Part shown: positions 1 through 7,756 of the stretch, piece after piece | How positions within the stretch are numbered: position 1 is the stretch's first letter | How the letters are laid out: the number at the start of each line of letters is the position of its first letter | Assembly: GCA_030425925.1 (NCBI GenBank) | Contig: JAUHZO010000012.1 | Location: forward strand, 62,001-126,000 | Source: Alphaproteobacteria bacterium | Lineage (GTDB): Bacteria; Pseudomonadota; Alphaproteobacteria; Rhodobacterales; Rhodobacteraceae | Length of the DNA: 64,000 nt | Direction: 5' to 3' | The notes under the pieces: generated by a model | What the model was told of the DNA's origin: nothing | Databases searched by the model: none | What the model saw: the letters and a program-made list of their open reading frames with translations, nothing else | Position numbers and translations under genes: made by a program

Positions 1-2
1 TG

Positions 3-374
3 GTAGGCTCGCGCCCGATGAAGCTGGCCGAGATCATCCAGAAACACGGCGCGCTGCCCGACAAGGTCGACCTGGACATCCGCCGCGAGGGCGGACAATT
101 GCATATCCGCGCCGAGGCGCTGGCCGAGATCGGCCCGTGCGAGATCCACGTCATCCGCTACGAGCCGAAAGAGGCCGTGGACATCCTGCGCGGCGAAAAC
201 GCCGGGCGGCGCTTTGTCTACACCCATATCGCCCGCGGCTGGGAGGTGGTGGACCGCTGGAACGGCAAGGGCCGCTACGAGACCCGCGTGCCGCTGGCGG
301 GCACGGCGCCGGTGGTGGTGCTGGTGCAGGGGACGCGCTATGGCTCCATCGTGGCGGCGGCGCGCTTGCGCTGA
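3..374 (+). CDS. DUF1223 family protein, 3' end only
   Basis: The frame is open from the window edge to a stop at 372-374, and the visible 123 residues look like the C-terminal half of a DUF1223 protein. This family has a thioredoxin-like fold, is usually exported, and has no settled function. The visible part has the family's beta-rich tail (GRRFVYTHI, VLVQGTRYGSIVAAARL). The CxxC-like N-terminal half would lie upstream of the window. An ATG at position 18 is probably internal, because the preceding codons (V-G-S-R-P) also fit the family. The last 37 bp overlap the end of the convergent acyltransferase gene. Family call is by remembered pattern; the start is not visible. Confidence 0.7.
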   Translation, partial: VGSRPMKLAEIIQKHGALPDKVDLDIRREGGQLHIRAEALAEIGPCEIHVIRYEPKEAVDILRGENAGRRFVYTHIARGWEVVDRWNGKGRYETRVPLAGTAPVVVLVQGTRYGSIVAAARLR

Positions 375-1291
375 AGCCGGGCCTGCCGTTCGGGCTTCCA
401 CCGGCGGTGAATCCAGAACCACTGGCCCGGATCGTCCTCGATGCGCGCCTCCAGCGCCGCGCTGGCCTGGCGCATCATCGCGACCGGGTCGCCATGCGGG
501 ATCGGCGCGTCAAAGCGGCAGTCGAACCCGTCGCCCCGGCGGATGCCGAAGAACGGCACCAGCAGCGCCCCGGTGCGCAGGGCGATATCGGCGGCCGAGG
601 TCAGCGTGGGCGCGGGCCGGCCCAGAAAGTCGATGGGCACGCCGGCGCTGTCATAGACATCGAACAGCAGCACCCCCATGCCGCCATCGCGGATATGCTT
701 CAGCAGCCCCATGGTGCCGCGGCGGCCCTGTTCGAAGACCGGGTCCGACAGCGCGTGCATGTTGGCGGCGTAATGCGCGTTGAAATAGGGGTTCGACATG
801 GGGCGATACAGCCCGCCGATGCGCCAGCCGCGGGCCACCAGCGCGGCGCGCGGCGCTTCGAAATTGCCGTAATGCCCGGTCAGGAACAGGATCGGACGGC
901 CCGCGCGCCGGGCCTCTTCCATCGCCGCCACGCCATCGCCGGACAGGGGCGCGTCGCGCATGCGCGCCAGCAGGCCCGCGACATCGTAATTCTCGATCAT
1001 GGTGCGGCCGGCATTGCGGGCGGCGGCGTCGGCGATGCGGGCGTGCATGTCGGCCCCGCGGTCGGGCCAGACATGGGCCAGGTTGGCCAGCGCGCGGTCG
1101 CGCCAGCCCGCGCGCGGCGCGATAACGCGGGCCATCATCCAGCCCATTGCGGCGCTGCGGGTGGACCAGGGCAGCGCCAGCGCGCTGCCGATCAGCGCCC
1201 GGATGGCGCGGTCCGACGCCCAGTCGGCCCAGCTGCCCGTCACGGCGTCCGTGCGCCCGGTTTCCCCTGTTGTGCCCTGCCTGTCCGACAC
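338..1291 (-). CDS. Lipid A-type lysophospholipid acyltransferase (LpxL/HtrB family)
   Basis: A 317-residue protein of the LpxL/LpxM acyltransferase family, which moves an acyl chain from acyl-ACP to a lipid A precursor or another lysolipid at the inner membrane. The catalytic H-x4-E motif is at H140/E145 (TGHYGNFE), followed by a family-like block around RPMSNPYFNAHY and a C-terminal W-FWIHRRWKPER stretch typical of the family. The GTG start at 1291 is supported by AGGAGG six bases upstream. The first 60 residues hold a hydrophobic segment that may anchor it. The gene ends inside the end of the convergent DUF1223 gene. Whether the acceptor is lipid A or an ornithine-type lipid cannot be decided from sequence. 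Confidence 0.85.
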   Translation of the reverse strand: MSDRQGTTGETGRTDAVTGSWADWASDRAIRALIGSALALPWSTRSAAMGWMMARVIAPRAGWRDRALANLAHVWPDRGADMHARIADAAARNAGRTMIENYDVAGLLARMRDAPLSGDGVAAMEEARRAGRPILFLTGHYGNFEAPRAALVARGWRIGGLYRPMSNPYFNAHYAANMHALSDPVFEQGRRGTMGLLKHIRDGGMGVLLFDVYDSAGVPIDFLGRPAPTLTSAADIALRTGALLVPFFGIRRGDGFDCRFDAPIPHGDPVAMMRQASAALEARIEDDPGQWFWIHRRWKPERQARLQRKRAAATMEP

Positions 1292-1379
1292 GTCCGGCCT
1301 CCTGCCCGTTGTGGCGGTGTAGCAGGTTGGCCGCGCGGCCGGAACACCCGTCCTGCGCGGTGACGCAAGGGCGCGCGGC

Positions 1380-1511
1380 TCACTCCTCGGCGTCGGGGTT
1401 CAGCAGTTCGATCTCGCCCACGGTGACAAGATCGCGGATCGCGCTGACCACCGCGTTCATCGCCTTTTCGCCGACCTTGGGCTTGACCGTGCCCTTGCCA
1501 TCCGCCTCTTC
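1380..1511 (-). pseudogene. fliG: Detached FliG C-terminal tail downstream of the amber codon
   Basis: Reading on in the fliG frame past the TAG gives 43 sense codons and a TGA at 1380-1382. The peptide begins EEADGKGTVKPKVGEKAM and ends GEIELLNPDAEE. It fits the last part of FliG-C, including the position-by-position match of E-E and V-K to E. coli D288-D289 and V296-R297. There is no plausible start codon with a ribosome binding site of its own, so it is expressed only if the amber codon is read through. Confidence 0.8.
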
Positions 1512-2438
1512 CTACAGCGCGCCGGCCATGCGCTTGGAGATGTTCTGCAGGATGAAATCGGCGGCGCGCCGGTCCTCGTCGCTTTCGGCGGCGGCGATGG
1601 CGGTGGCCAGCACGTCCTGCGGCACGTCGCGGGTGATCTTGGGCACGTCCAGCGCGCTGAGTCGTTCGGGGATGTTGGCGAAGGTAAAGATCGCCTTGCG
1701 CACCGCCTCGGCAAAGCTGGCATCCTGCTCTTCCAGACTGGCCAGCAGGTCGTCCCGCGTGGCGCTGTTGGAATAGTTCAGGATCGCCCCCAGCCGTTCG
1801 TCCGGGCCCGTCTTGAACGCGCGGGCCGGTTCGGCATCGATCTGCGCGGCCAGCGCCAGGCCGATGCGATCCACCGCCTCGGGCGTGACGCCGGTGGTCA
1901 TCGAGACGGCATAGCTGATGCGGCGCGCGCGGTCGCCGGGCAGGCGGGCCAGCACCTGCGCCGCCTTGGCCACGTCGATCCGGCTCATCATCACGGCGGC
2001 GACCTGGGTGCTTTCGGACAGGACCAGCCGTTCCAGCTTGTCCACGTCCAGCGCGTTGATCCGTGTCCAGGGATCGCCGGTCTGGCGCACCCCGGCCTCC
2101 TTGCGCAGGCGCATGGCGGTACGGTCCGAAATCTTGCCGTCCAGCGCGGTCAGCGCCCCGGCGATGTCGCCGGGAAAGGACAACCCCACCGATTCGAGCG
2201 CATCGGAAAACTCCACCACCACGGCATTGAGCGTTTCGCGGTCGACATAGCGCATGTTGCCCAGAAGCAGCGTCAGTTCCGCCTGATGTTCCTCGGGCAG
2301 GGCGGAAAGCGGCACATCCGCGCCTTCGTTCAGCAGGAATTGCACGATGATCGCCGCCTTCGCCTTGCGCGACAGGCGGCCCGGCCCGCGCACGGCCACC
2401 GGGCCGGGCAGCGCGGCAAGCGCCAGGGGTTGCGTCAT
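1512..2438 (-). CDS. fliG: Flagellar motor switch protein FliG, truncated by an in-frame amber codon
   Basis: FliG forms the upper part of the flagellar C-ring, binding FliF and FliM and receiving torque from the MotA stator. This frame gives 308 residues with FliG middle and C-terminal features (LLLGNMRYVDRETL, YSNSATRDDLLASLEE, FTFANIPERLSALD). It stops at TAG (1512-1514) exactly where other FliG proteins continue. The same frame stays open for 43 more codons after the TAG and encodes a recognisable FliG tail (separate entry). By alignment with E. coli FliG the TAG sits at about residue 287, so the truncated protein would lack the charged-ridge positions equivalent to D288, D289 and R297. 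Start ATG at 2438 has GGAG upstream. No other flagellar gene is nearby. It could be a true pseudogene, a suppressed amber codon or a sequencing error. Confidence 0.85.
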   Translation of the reverse strand: MTQPLALAALPGPVAVRGPGRLSRKAKAAIIVQFLLNEGADVPLSALPEEHQAELTLLLGNMRYVDRETLNAVVVEFSDALESVGLSFPGDIAGALTALDGKISDRTAMRLRKEAGVRQTGDPWTRINALDVDKLERLVLSESTQVAAVMMSRIDVAKAAQVLARLPGDRARRISYAVSMTTGVTPEAVDRIGLALAAQIDAEPARAFKTGPDERLGAILNYSNSATRDDLLASLEEQDASFAEAVRKAIFTFANIPERLSALDVPKITRDVPQDVLATAIAAAESDEDRRAADFILQNISKRMAGAL

Positions 2439-2541
2439 GTCATCCGCTCCGTTGATCCATGCACAACGCCTAGCGCGGCAAGGTTTCCGGGCGGTTAAGG
2501 CCTGCGCGTCCCGACCCGGTCGCGCAGGCGCCGAAGGCGCG

Positions 2542-3060
2542 TCAGTAGGCCGAGGCGCGCCCCGAGTCGAGCGCCAGGCGCAGCGACAGTTCCGGCCAGC
2601 TGCCGCGGCCGCCGCGGGCGCGGATCTCGCTCAGCTGGGCGCGCGCCAGATCGTAGGCCCCGGCCTCGACAAAGCCCTGACCCATGTAGCTGCGCGCCAG
2701 CAGATTGTCCGGGTTCGCCTCCAGCGCGGCGGCGTACCAGGTCATGGCCCCGTCGATGTCGCCCATCTTGCGCGCGGTGAAGCCGCGATAGGTCATCACG
2801 CCGTCGGCGCCCTGGTCCTCCATGGCGTCCAGAACGCCGATGGCGGCGCGCATCTGCCCGGCATAGGCATACTGGCGCACGGCGTCATAGCGCTCGCCAT
2901 CGTCGAGGCGCGAATCCTTGGGGGCCACGCAGGTGCCCGACTGGGCGTCATGCACCAGGCCGTCGGCGCAGACCGGCTTGGCGGGCGGGGTGTCGTCGTC
3001 GCTGCCCACGGCAAGGACGGCGGTGGGCAGGCACAGGGCCAGAACGGGAATGAAACGCAT
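2542..3060 (-). CDS. Exported TPR-repeat protein
   Basis: A 172-residue protein with an N-terminal signal-like segment ([17 protein letters not shown]), a short two-cysteine motif at residues 31-44 (C-A-D-G-x-V-x-D-A-x-S-x-T-C), and about three helical repeats of tetratricopeptide type. One clear repeat is [28 protein letters not shown] written in part as [19 protein letters not shown] domains mediate protein contacts; the partner here is unknown. Start chosen at 3060 because GGAGG lies five bases upstream; a longer open frame to 3249 has no such support. It is divergent from the RTX gene. The cysteine motif recurs in the tiny protein at 4629-4790. Confidence 0.75.
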   Translation of the reverse strand: MRFIPVLALCLPTAVLAVGSDDDTPPAKPVCADGLVHDAQSGTCVAPKDSRLDDGERYDAVRQYAYAGQMRAAIGVLDAMEDQGADGVMTYRGFTARKMGDIDGAMTWYAAALEANPDNLLARSYMGQGFVEAGAYDLARAQLSEIRARGGRGSWPELSLRLALDSGRASAY

Positions 3061-3233
3061 GGGAACCTCCATCATGTGCGATACAGGTAGGTCGCCGCGG
3101 GGGGCGAAACGGTTCGCGCGGTTCACACTCTTGTGAGGCGTGCCCGCCGGCCGCGCCCTGTCAACCGGACAGATCAAGTCGGCCGTTGCGGATTTTTGAC
3201 ATTCTCCTTTCGCGATACGAGGGGGGAGAAACA

Positions 3234-4562
3234 ATGACAACGTACACATTCAGCGGCTTTCGTTCGGACCCGTCGTTGACCGACTTTGGCGAAATCACAC
3301 TCAGTGTGGTGCTGCCCGACGGGACCGGGGCCTTTCACGCCACACCGGTGGCCCCGGACGGCTTCAGCAATTACGATGTCTATCAGCCGGTGGACTTCGC
3401 CTTCAACCAGGTCAACGGACCCCTGCCCATGGCGCTGCGCATCGACGGGCAGGATACGATGCCGGACGCGTTCCAAGGCGCCGAGGTGCTGCTGACCGTT
3501 TTCGACCACGCGGGCGGCGAGACCCTGGCGTTGCTGTTCGACCATGCCCTGCCGTCGCAGGACGGTGTCGCGGTGTTTCTAGCGCTGGACGGGGTGGCCT
3601 TTCCCAGCATCACCAGCCCGCAGGAATGGCAGAATTTCGGACAGTCGGTCAACGCGCTTGTCCCCGGTCCTGAAGGCGTGCTGCCCTTCGGTCTGCAACC
3701 GGACACGAACCATGCCTTCAGCAGCAGTCCCGTCGTGCAGATCACCGAAGACGATCTGGTCGGGCCCGGGATCGGCTGGGACAGATGGAGCGGCGGGCTT
3801 GGCGACGATACCCTGTCGGGCGGGCCCGGGCGCGACCGGCTGGAAGGCGGTGTCGGGGATGACGACCTGTCAGGCGGCGAAGGCCGCGACAGACTGTTCG
3901 GCGGCGACGGGAATGACAGCGTGGTGGGAAATGCCGGAGCGGACCATATCGCCGGAGAATACGGCAACGACACGCTGGTCGGCGGCATCGGCAACGACAG
4001 GTTGTCCGGGGGGCCGGACGACGACCTTCTGCTGGGAAGCCGGGGAAATGACAGACTGAACGGCAATTCCGGCATGGACAGCCTCTATGGCGAGGCCGGG
4101 GCAGACGTCTTGTATGGCCGTCAGGAGGATGACCTGCTGTCAGGCGGCATCAACAGCGATACCCTGGGGGGAAATACGGGGCAGGACACGCTGATCGGCG
4201 GCAACGGGGCCGATGTCCTGTATGGAGACCGAAACGACGACGTCCTCTACGGCAATGCCGGCAGCGACACGCTGGTTGGCGGACATGGCAACGACACGCT
4301 GCATGGCGGGATCGGGGCAGACGAGTTCCGGTTCAGCCGGGGCGGTGGCGTGGACGAGATCCTGGATTTCCAGAACGATGTCGACACGCTCTGTCTCGAT
4401 GCCGACCTGCTGGGGCTGGCCAACCCGCATCCCAACAACCTGCGCCCGTTCATCCAGCAGGACGGGCAGGGCGGCCTTGTGCTCGAGTTCGGGGCCGATC
4501 GGCTGACGCTGCACGGCATCGGCAGCCCCTCTGCGCTGCTCGATGACGTGGTGTTTGTCTGA
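3234..4562 (+). CDS. RTX-type calcium-binding protein
   Basis: A 442-residue protein with an unrecognised N-terminal domain (about residues 1-185) followed by roughly twenty glycine-rich nonapeptides of the form G-G-x-G-x-D-x-L ([20 protein letters not shown] and onward, to about residue 370). The repeat block is followed by a C-terminal region ([16 protein letters not shown] ... LLDDVVFV) typical of type I secretion substrates. RTX repeats bind calcium outside the cell and fold the protein after secretion. There is no Sec signal, as expected for this route. No type I secretion genes are visible here. Start at 3234 has a GGGGGAG ribosome site; the open frame extends to 3186 without one. The N-terminal activity is unknown. 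Confidence 0.85.
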   Translation: MTTYTFSGFRSDPSLTDFGEITLSVVLPDGTGAFHATPVAPDGFSNYDVYQPVDFAFNQVNGPLPMALRIDGQDTMPDAFQGAEVLLTVFDHAGGETLALLFDHALPSQDGVAVFLALDGVAFPSITSPQEWQNFGQSVNALVPGPEGVLPFGLQPDTNHAFSSSPVVQITEDDLVGPGIGWDRWSGGLGDDTLSGGPGRDRLEGGVGDDDLSGGEGRDRLFGGDGNDSVVGNAGADHIAGEYGNDTLVGGIGNDRLSGGPDDDLLLGSRGNDRLNGNSGMDSLYGEAGADVLYGRQEDDLLSGGINSDTLGGNTGQDTLIGGNGADVLYGDRNDDVLYGNAGSDTLVGGHGNDTLHGGIGADEFRFSRGGGVDEILDFQNDVDTLCLDADLLGLANPHPNNLRPFIQQDGQGGLVLEFGADRLTLHGIGSPSALLDDVVFV

Positions 4563-4628
4563 CGCGCCGGGGAAAACGAAACAGGCGGCCCGCCGGGCCG
4601 CCTGGCTGCCGTCACACCGGGATGGCGT

Positions 4629-4790
4629 TCAGCCGGTGACAACCTTGCAGGTGTTGCTGTCGGCGTCATACACCGTGCCGTCGGCACAGGTCATGGCCTG
4701 CTGCTCGTGCTTGCCCCACGAGCATTCCGCCATGGCAAGGGCCGGGGTGAGGGCCAGCACGGCGGCTGCAAAAAGCGTCTTCGTCGTCAT
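4629..4790 (-). CDS. Tiny secreted cysteine-containing protein
   Basis: A 53-residue protein: a clean signal peptide (to about A21), then a 32-residue mature peptide with three cysteines (C23, C35, C48). The last two lie in the motif C-A-D-G-x-V-x-D-A-x-S-x-T-C, also found in the TPR protein at 2542-3060. Start at 4790 has AAGGAGG upstream; the frame is open to 4874 without support. Proteins of this kind near purB are, as I recall, sometimes mislabelled as adenylosuccinate lyase; nothing in the sequence supports enzyme activity. Function unknown. Confidence 0.65.
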   Translation of the reverse strand: MTTKTLFAAAVLALTPALAMAECSWGKHEQQAMTCADGTVYDADSNTCKVVTG

Positions 4791-4956
4791 TGTCCGTCCT
4801 CCTTGTTGCGATGAATGAAACGGTAGCACGCAACCGGGCGCTGTCCAAAACAATCCTGCGCTGCACTGCGGCAAAGGGCTGGGTCCGCCGCAGAACTGCC
4901 GGTTTTTCGATCACTCCTGCATCGGACAGGGCGCGCGCCGCCATCCGCAGGCCGCC

Positions 4957-5030
4957 GCAGTCCCGGACTTGATCCGGGACCTCCTGCCTTGCGCCCGATA
5001 CGGGAGGTCCCGGATCAAGTCCGGGACTGC
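4957..5030. repeat. Perfect 28-bp inverted repeat (REP/BIME-like)
   Basis: Arms 4957-4984 and 5003-5030 are exact reverse complements, separated by 18 bases. Each arm also contains a smaller palindrome (TCCCGGA-CTTGA-TCCGGGA). The unit resembles the 'cccggacttgatccggga' intergenic repeats common in alphaproteobacteria. It lies 50 bp beyond the purB stop, so on the minus strand it could protect or terminate the purB transcript, but there is no T-run. Confidence 0.85.
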
Positions 5031-5079
5031 GTGGCGCTTGTGGTCCGCCGACCGGCAGTATCGACGCGCCGCCGTGACC

Positions 5080-6387
5080 TCACGCCTCCCCGAACACCCG
5101 CGCAAAGATCGTGTCCACGTGTTTGGTGTGGTAGCCCAGATCGAACTTCTCCGCGATCTCCTCCGCCGAGAGCGCCGCCGTCACGTCCGCATCCGCCAGA
5201 AGCTCGGTCTGGAAGTCCTTCCCTTCCTCCCAGACCTTCATCGCGTTGCGCTGGACCAGCCTGTAGGCGTCCTCGCGGCTCACCCCGGCCTGGGTCAGCG
5301 CCAGCAGCACGCGCTGCGACATCACGAGGCCGCGGAACTTGTGCAGGTTCTCCAGCATCCGCTCCGGGTAGACCACCAGCTTGTCCACCACGCCGGTCAG
5401 CCGGTTGAGCGCAAAGTCCAGCGTCACCGTCGCGTCCGGCCCGATCATGCGCTCGACCGAGGAATGCGAGATGTCGCGTTCGTGCCAGAGGGTCACGTTT
5501 TCCAGCGCAGGCACCACCATGCCGCGCACGATCCGCGCGAGACCCGTCAGGTTTTCGGTCAGCACCGGATTGCGCTTGTGCGGCATGGCGCTGGAGCCCT
5601 TCTGGCCCTTGGAGAAGAACTCCTCGGCCTCCAGCACCTCGGTGCGCTGCATGTGGCGGATTTCCGTGGCGATGTTCTCCACCGACGAGGCGATCACGCC
5701 CAGCGTGGCAAAGAACGCGGCGTGGCGGTCGCGCGGGATGACCTGCGTGCTGATCGGTTCGGGCACGAGGCCCAGCTTGTCGCAGACATGCTCTTCGACC
5801 GCCGGGTCGATATTGGCAAAGGTGCCCACCGCGCCGGAAATCGCCCCCGTCGCGATCTCGGCCCGGGCGTCGCGCATCCGGCTCAGGTTGCGGTCCATCT
5901 CGGCGTAGAAGCGCGCAAAGGTGAGGCCCATGGTGGTGGGCTCGGCATGGATGCCGTGGCTGCGGCCGATGCGCACCGTGTCCTTGTGCTCATAGGCGCG
6001 GCGCTTGAGCGCCGCCAGAAGCGCCTCGAGATCGGCAATCAGCAGATCGGCGGCGCGCACCAGCTGGACGTTCAGCGTGGTGTCGAGCACGTCGGACGAC
6101 GTCATGCCCTGATGCACGAAACGCGCCTCGTCCGCGCCCACGATCTCGGCCAGGTGGGTGAGGAAGGCGATGACGTCATGCTTGGTCTCGCGCTCGATCT
6201 CGTCGATGCGGGCGATGTCGAACTCCACATCCTGCGCCTTCCAGACGGCCTCGGCATTGGCCTTGGGGATCACACCCAGCTCGGCCATGGCGTCGCAGGC
6301 ATGGGCCTCGATCTCGAACCAGATGCGGAACTTGGTCTCGGGCGACCAGATGGCCGTCATCTCGGGGCGGGAATAGCGGGGGATCAT
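5080..6387 (-). CDS. purB: Adenylosuccinate lyase
   Basis: PurB catalyses two beta-eliminations releasing fumarate: SAICAR to AICAR in purine synthesis, and adenylosuccinate to AMP. The 435-residue length fits the family. The fumarase/aspartase superfamily signature G-S-S-A-M-P-H-K-R-N-P is present at about residue 262, and the active-site region TSSDVLDT near residue 90. Start at 6387 (MIPRYSRPEM) fits known N-termini and has GGAG seven bases upstream; the open frame extends upstream without similarity. It lies between the 28-bp inverted repeat and a small membrane-protein gene on the same strand. Confidence 0.96.
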   Translation of the reverse strand: MIPRYSRPEMTAIWSPETKFRIWFEIEAHACDAMAELGVIPKANAEAVWKAQDVEFDIARIDEIERETKHDVIAFLTHLAEIVGADEARFVHQGMTSSDVLDTTLNVQLVRAADLLIADLEALLAALKRRAYEHKDTVRIGRSHGIHAEPTTMGLTFARFYAEMDRNLSRMRDARAEIATGAISGAVGTFANIDPAVEEHVCDKLGLVPEPISTQVIPRDRHAAFFATLGVIASSVENIATEIRHMQRTEVLEAEEFFSKGQKGSSAMPHKRNPVLTENLTGLARIVRGMVVPALENVTLWHERDISHSSVERMIGPDATVTLDFALNRLTGVVDKLVVYPERMLENLHKFRGLVMSQRVLLALTQAGVSREDAYRLVQRNAMKVWEEGKDFQTELLADADVTAALSAEEIAEKFDLGYHTKHVDTIFARVFGEA

Positions 6388-6476
6388 GGGCGGGCTCCTG
6401 TCATCGACGCCGCGGTGATAGAGGGCGCGGGGCGGCTCTACAAGCGCGGGCCGGCCGGTTGCGACACCGGGGCGCC

Positions 6477-6812
6477 TCAGAACGCCCTGAGGACATGACC
6501 GAGCCAGGCCACAAGCCCCAGCAACACCCAGACCAGCGGGGCCAGCAGGATGGCCGCCAGGGCCGGATCGCTCAGCGTCATGGCCCGGGTGTCGCTGATC
6601 CCCTCGCATTGGTAATAGACCTCGATCAACTCGCCCCGGCAGCGATCGCCCAGCCACGAGGCCAGCCGGTGCCCCGCCCACCACATCGCCAGCACGCCCC
6701 AGGCCAGCCAGCGCAGCGGGCGCAGCGGCAGGCGTTGCAGCAGCAGCGTGCCGCCAAGCGGCAGCAGCACCACCACCAGCATGTAGATCACAACTGCGTC
6801 GGGCTGGGCCAT
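6477..6812 (-). CDS. Small inner-membrane protein, unknown
   Basis: A 111-residue protein with hydrophobic segments near residues 8-24, 29-45 and 88-106, separated by a loop containing two cysteines (DRCRGELIEVYYQCEG). Start at 6812 (MAQPDAVVIYM) is chosen because it begins just before the first membrane helix; the ribosome site is weak (AAGG). Lies upstream of purB on the same strand with about 90 bases between. I do not recognise the family. Confidence 0.6.
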   Translation of the reverse strand: MAQPDAVVIYMLVVVLLPLGGTLLLQRLPLRPLRWLAWGVLAMWWAGHRLASWLGDRCRGELIEVYYQCEGISDTRAMTLSDPALAAILLAPLVWVLLGLVAWLGHVLRAF

Positions 6813-6881
6813 CGTGTTTTGCGCCTTGGTGTCCGGGCCGTTAGGGTTGGCCCCCAAAGGCAGGGGTCGCAAGGGGGCAAT

Positions 6882-7205
6882 ATGTGGAGATTGATCGCGG
6901 TTCTGGCCTGTCTTGCCGGACCGCTGAGCGCCGAGGGCTGGCAGAGGCTGGACGATGCCGGCATTGCCGCGCTGGCCGGTCTGACGTTGCGCTACGACAC
7001 CGGCTGGCAGCGGTTCCATGCCTCTGGCCGGACGCTGTACAATGCCGGGCAGGACAGCTGGGGCAGCTGGGCGGCGCGCGGCGGGCGCTATTGCAGCCAG
7101 TGGCCCCCGGCGGATGGCTGGGCCTGCTATGACGTCGAACGCCAGGGCAACCGCATCCGCTTTGTCGGCGACAGCGGCGATGTCACCGAAGGTGTGATTG
7201 AGTGA
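6882..7205 (+). CDS. Small exported protein, unknown
   Basis: A 107-residue protein with a signal peptide (MWRLIAVLACLAGPLSA) and a mature domain rich in W, Y and G with two cysteines (RYCSQWPPADGWACYDVE). This resembles small periplasmic beta-fold proteins of Rhodobacteraceae that carry uninformative annotations. Start has AAGGGGG upstream. Its stop overlaps the GTG of the DUF6314 gene (GTGA at 7202-7205), so the two are translationally coupled. Function unknown. Confidence 0.65.
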   Translation: MWRLIAVLACLAGPLSAEGWQRLDDAGIAALAGLTLRYDTGWQRFHASGRTLYNAGQDSWGSWAARGGRYCSQWPPADGWACYDVERQGNRIRFVGDSGDVTEGVIE

Positions 7206-7624
7206 CCCCATCCCGCCCGCGTCGTCTGGCGGATTTCCTGGGCACCTGGGCGCTGGAGCGCGAAATCCGCGATGCCGACGGCAGCACAGGCGTGTTCGAG
7301 GGGCGCGCGGTCTGGACCGTCGAGGCCCCGGGCGCGCTTTGCCACGAAAGCGGAACGCTGTCGCTGCCGGGGCAGGGACGCTTCCATGCCGAGCGCCGCT
7401 ATCGCTGGGATGCCGATCTGCTGGTGTATTTCGAGGACGGCCGGCCCTTTCACCAGGTGCCGCCCATGGGCGGCACGGCCCGACATGTCTGCGATCCCGA
7501 CCTTTACATCGTCACCTACGATTTTGCCGACTGGCCGCGCTGGCGCACGGTCTGGCGCGTCACCGGCCCGCGCAAGGATTACCGGATGTCCAGCCGGCTT
7601 GCACCTCTGCCCGTAAGCGGTTGA
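7202..7624 (+). CDS. DUF6314 family protein
   Basis: A 140-residue protein with the pattern of DUF6314: L-A-D-F-L-G-T-W near the start, the central VYFEDGRPFHQVP, C-D-P-D-L-Y with Y-D-F, and a W-R-V-T-G-P-R-K-D-Y ending. These are small soluble lipocalin-like beta-barrel candidates without known function. The GTG start lies inside the stop of the preceding exported-protein gene, indicating coupled translation. No signal peptide. Confidence 0.75.
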   Translation: MTPSRPRRLADFLGTWALEREIRDADGSTGVFEGRAVWTVEAPGALCHESGTLSLPGQGRFHAERRYRWDADLLVYFEDGRPFHQVPPMGGTARHVCDPDLYIVTYDFADWPRWRTVWRVTGPRKDYRMSSRLAPLPVSG

Positions 7625-7681
7625 AATGGCACGGGGAATTGACGCGAGACGTGCGGCATGCGGCGGTATCCCGTTAACGTA

Positions 7682-7710
7682 TTGAAACTGCAAAGCTTTT
7701 CCGCTTTACA
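7682..7710 (+). promoter_or_regulatory. Possible promoter for the DUF3422 gene
   Basis: TTGAAA (7682-7687), 17 bases, then TTTACA (7705-7710), in the most AT-rich part of the gap before the ATG at 7757. The -10 is weak, so this is tentative. Confidence 0.3.
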
Positions 7711-7756
7711 TCGCCGCGCTGCCGCGTAAGGCTGAGGCAAAACCACAGGTTCCCCG

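Noticed and set aside
1512-1514. TAG in fliG as a pyrrolysine codon
   Set aside because: Roseobacters are not known to have pyrrolysine machinery and the position is not a known Pyl site. An amber mutation or error is simpler.
4629-4790. Tiny secreted protein as adenylosuccinate lyase
   Set aside because: It has 53 residues with a signal peptide and none of the lyase motifs; the true purB is at 5080-6387.
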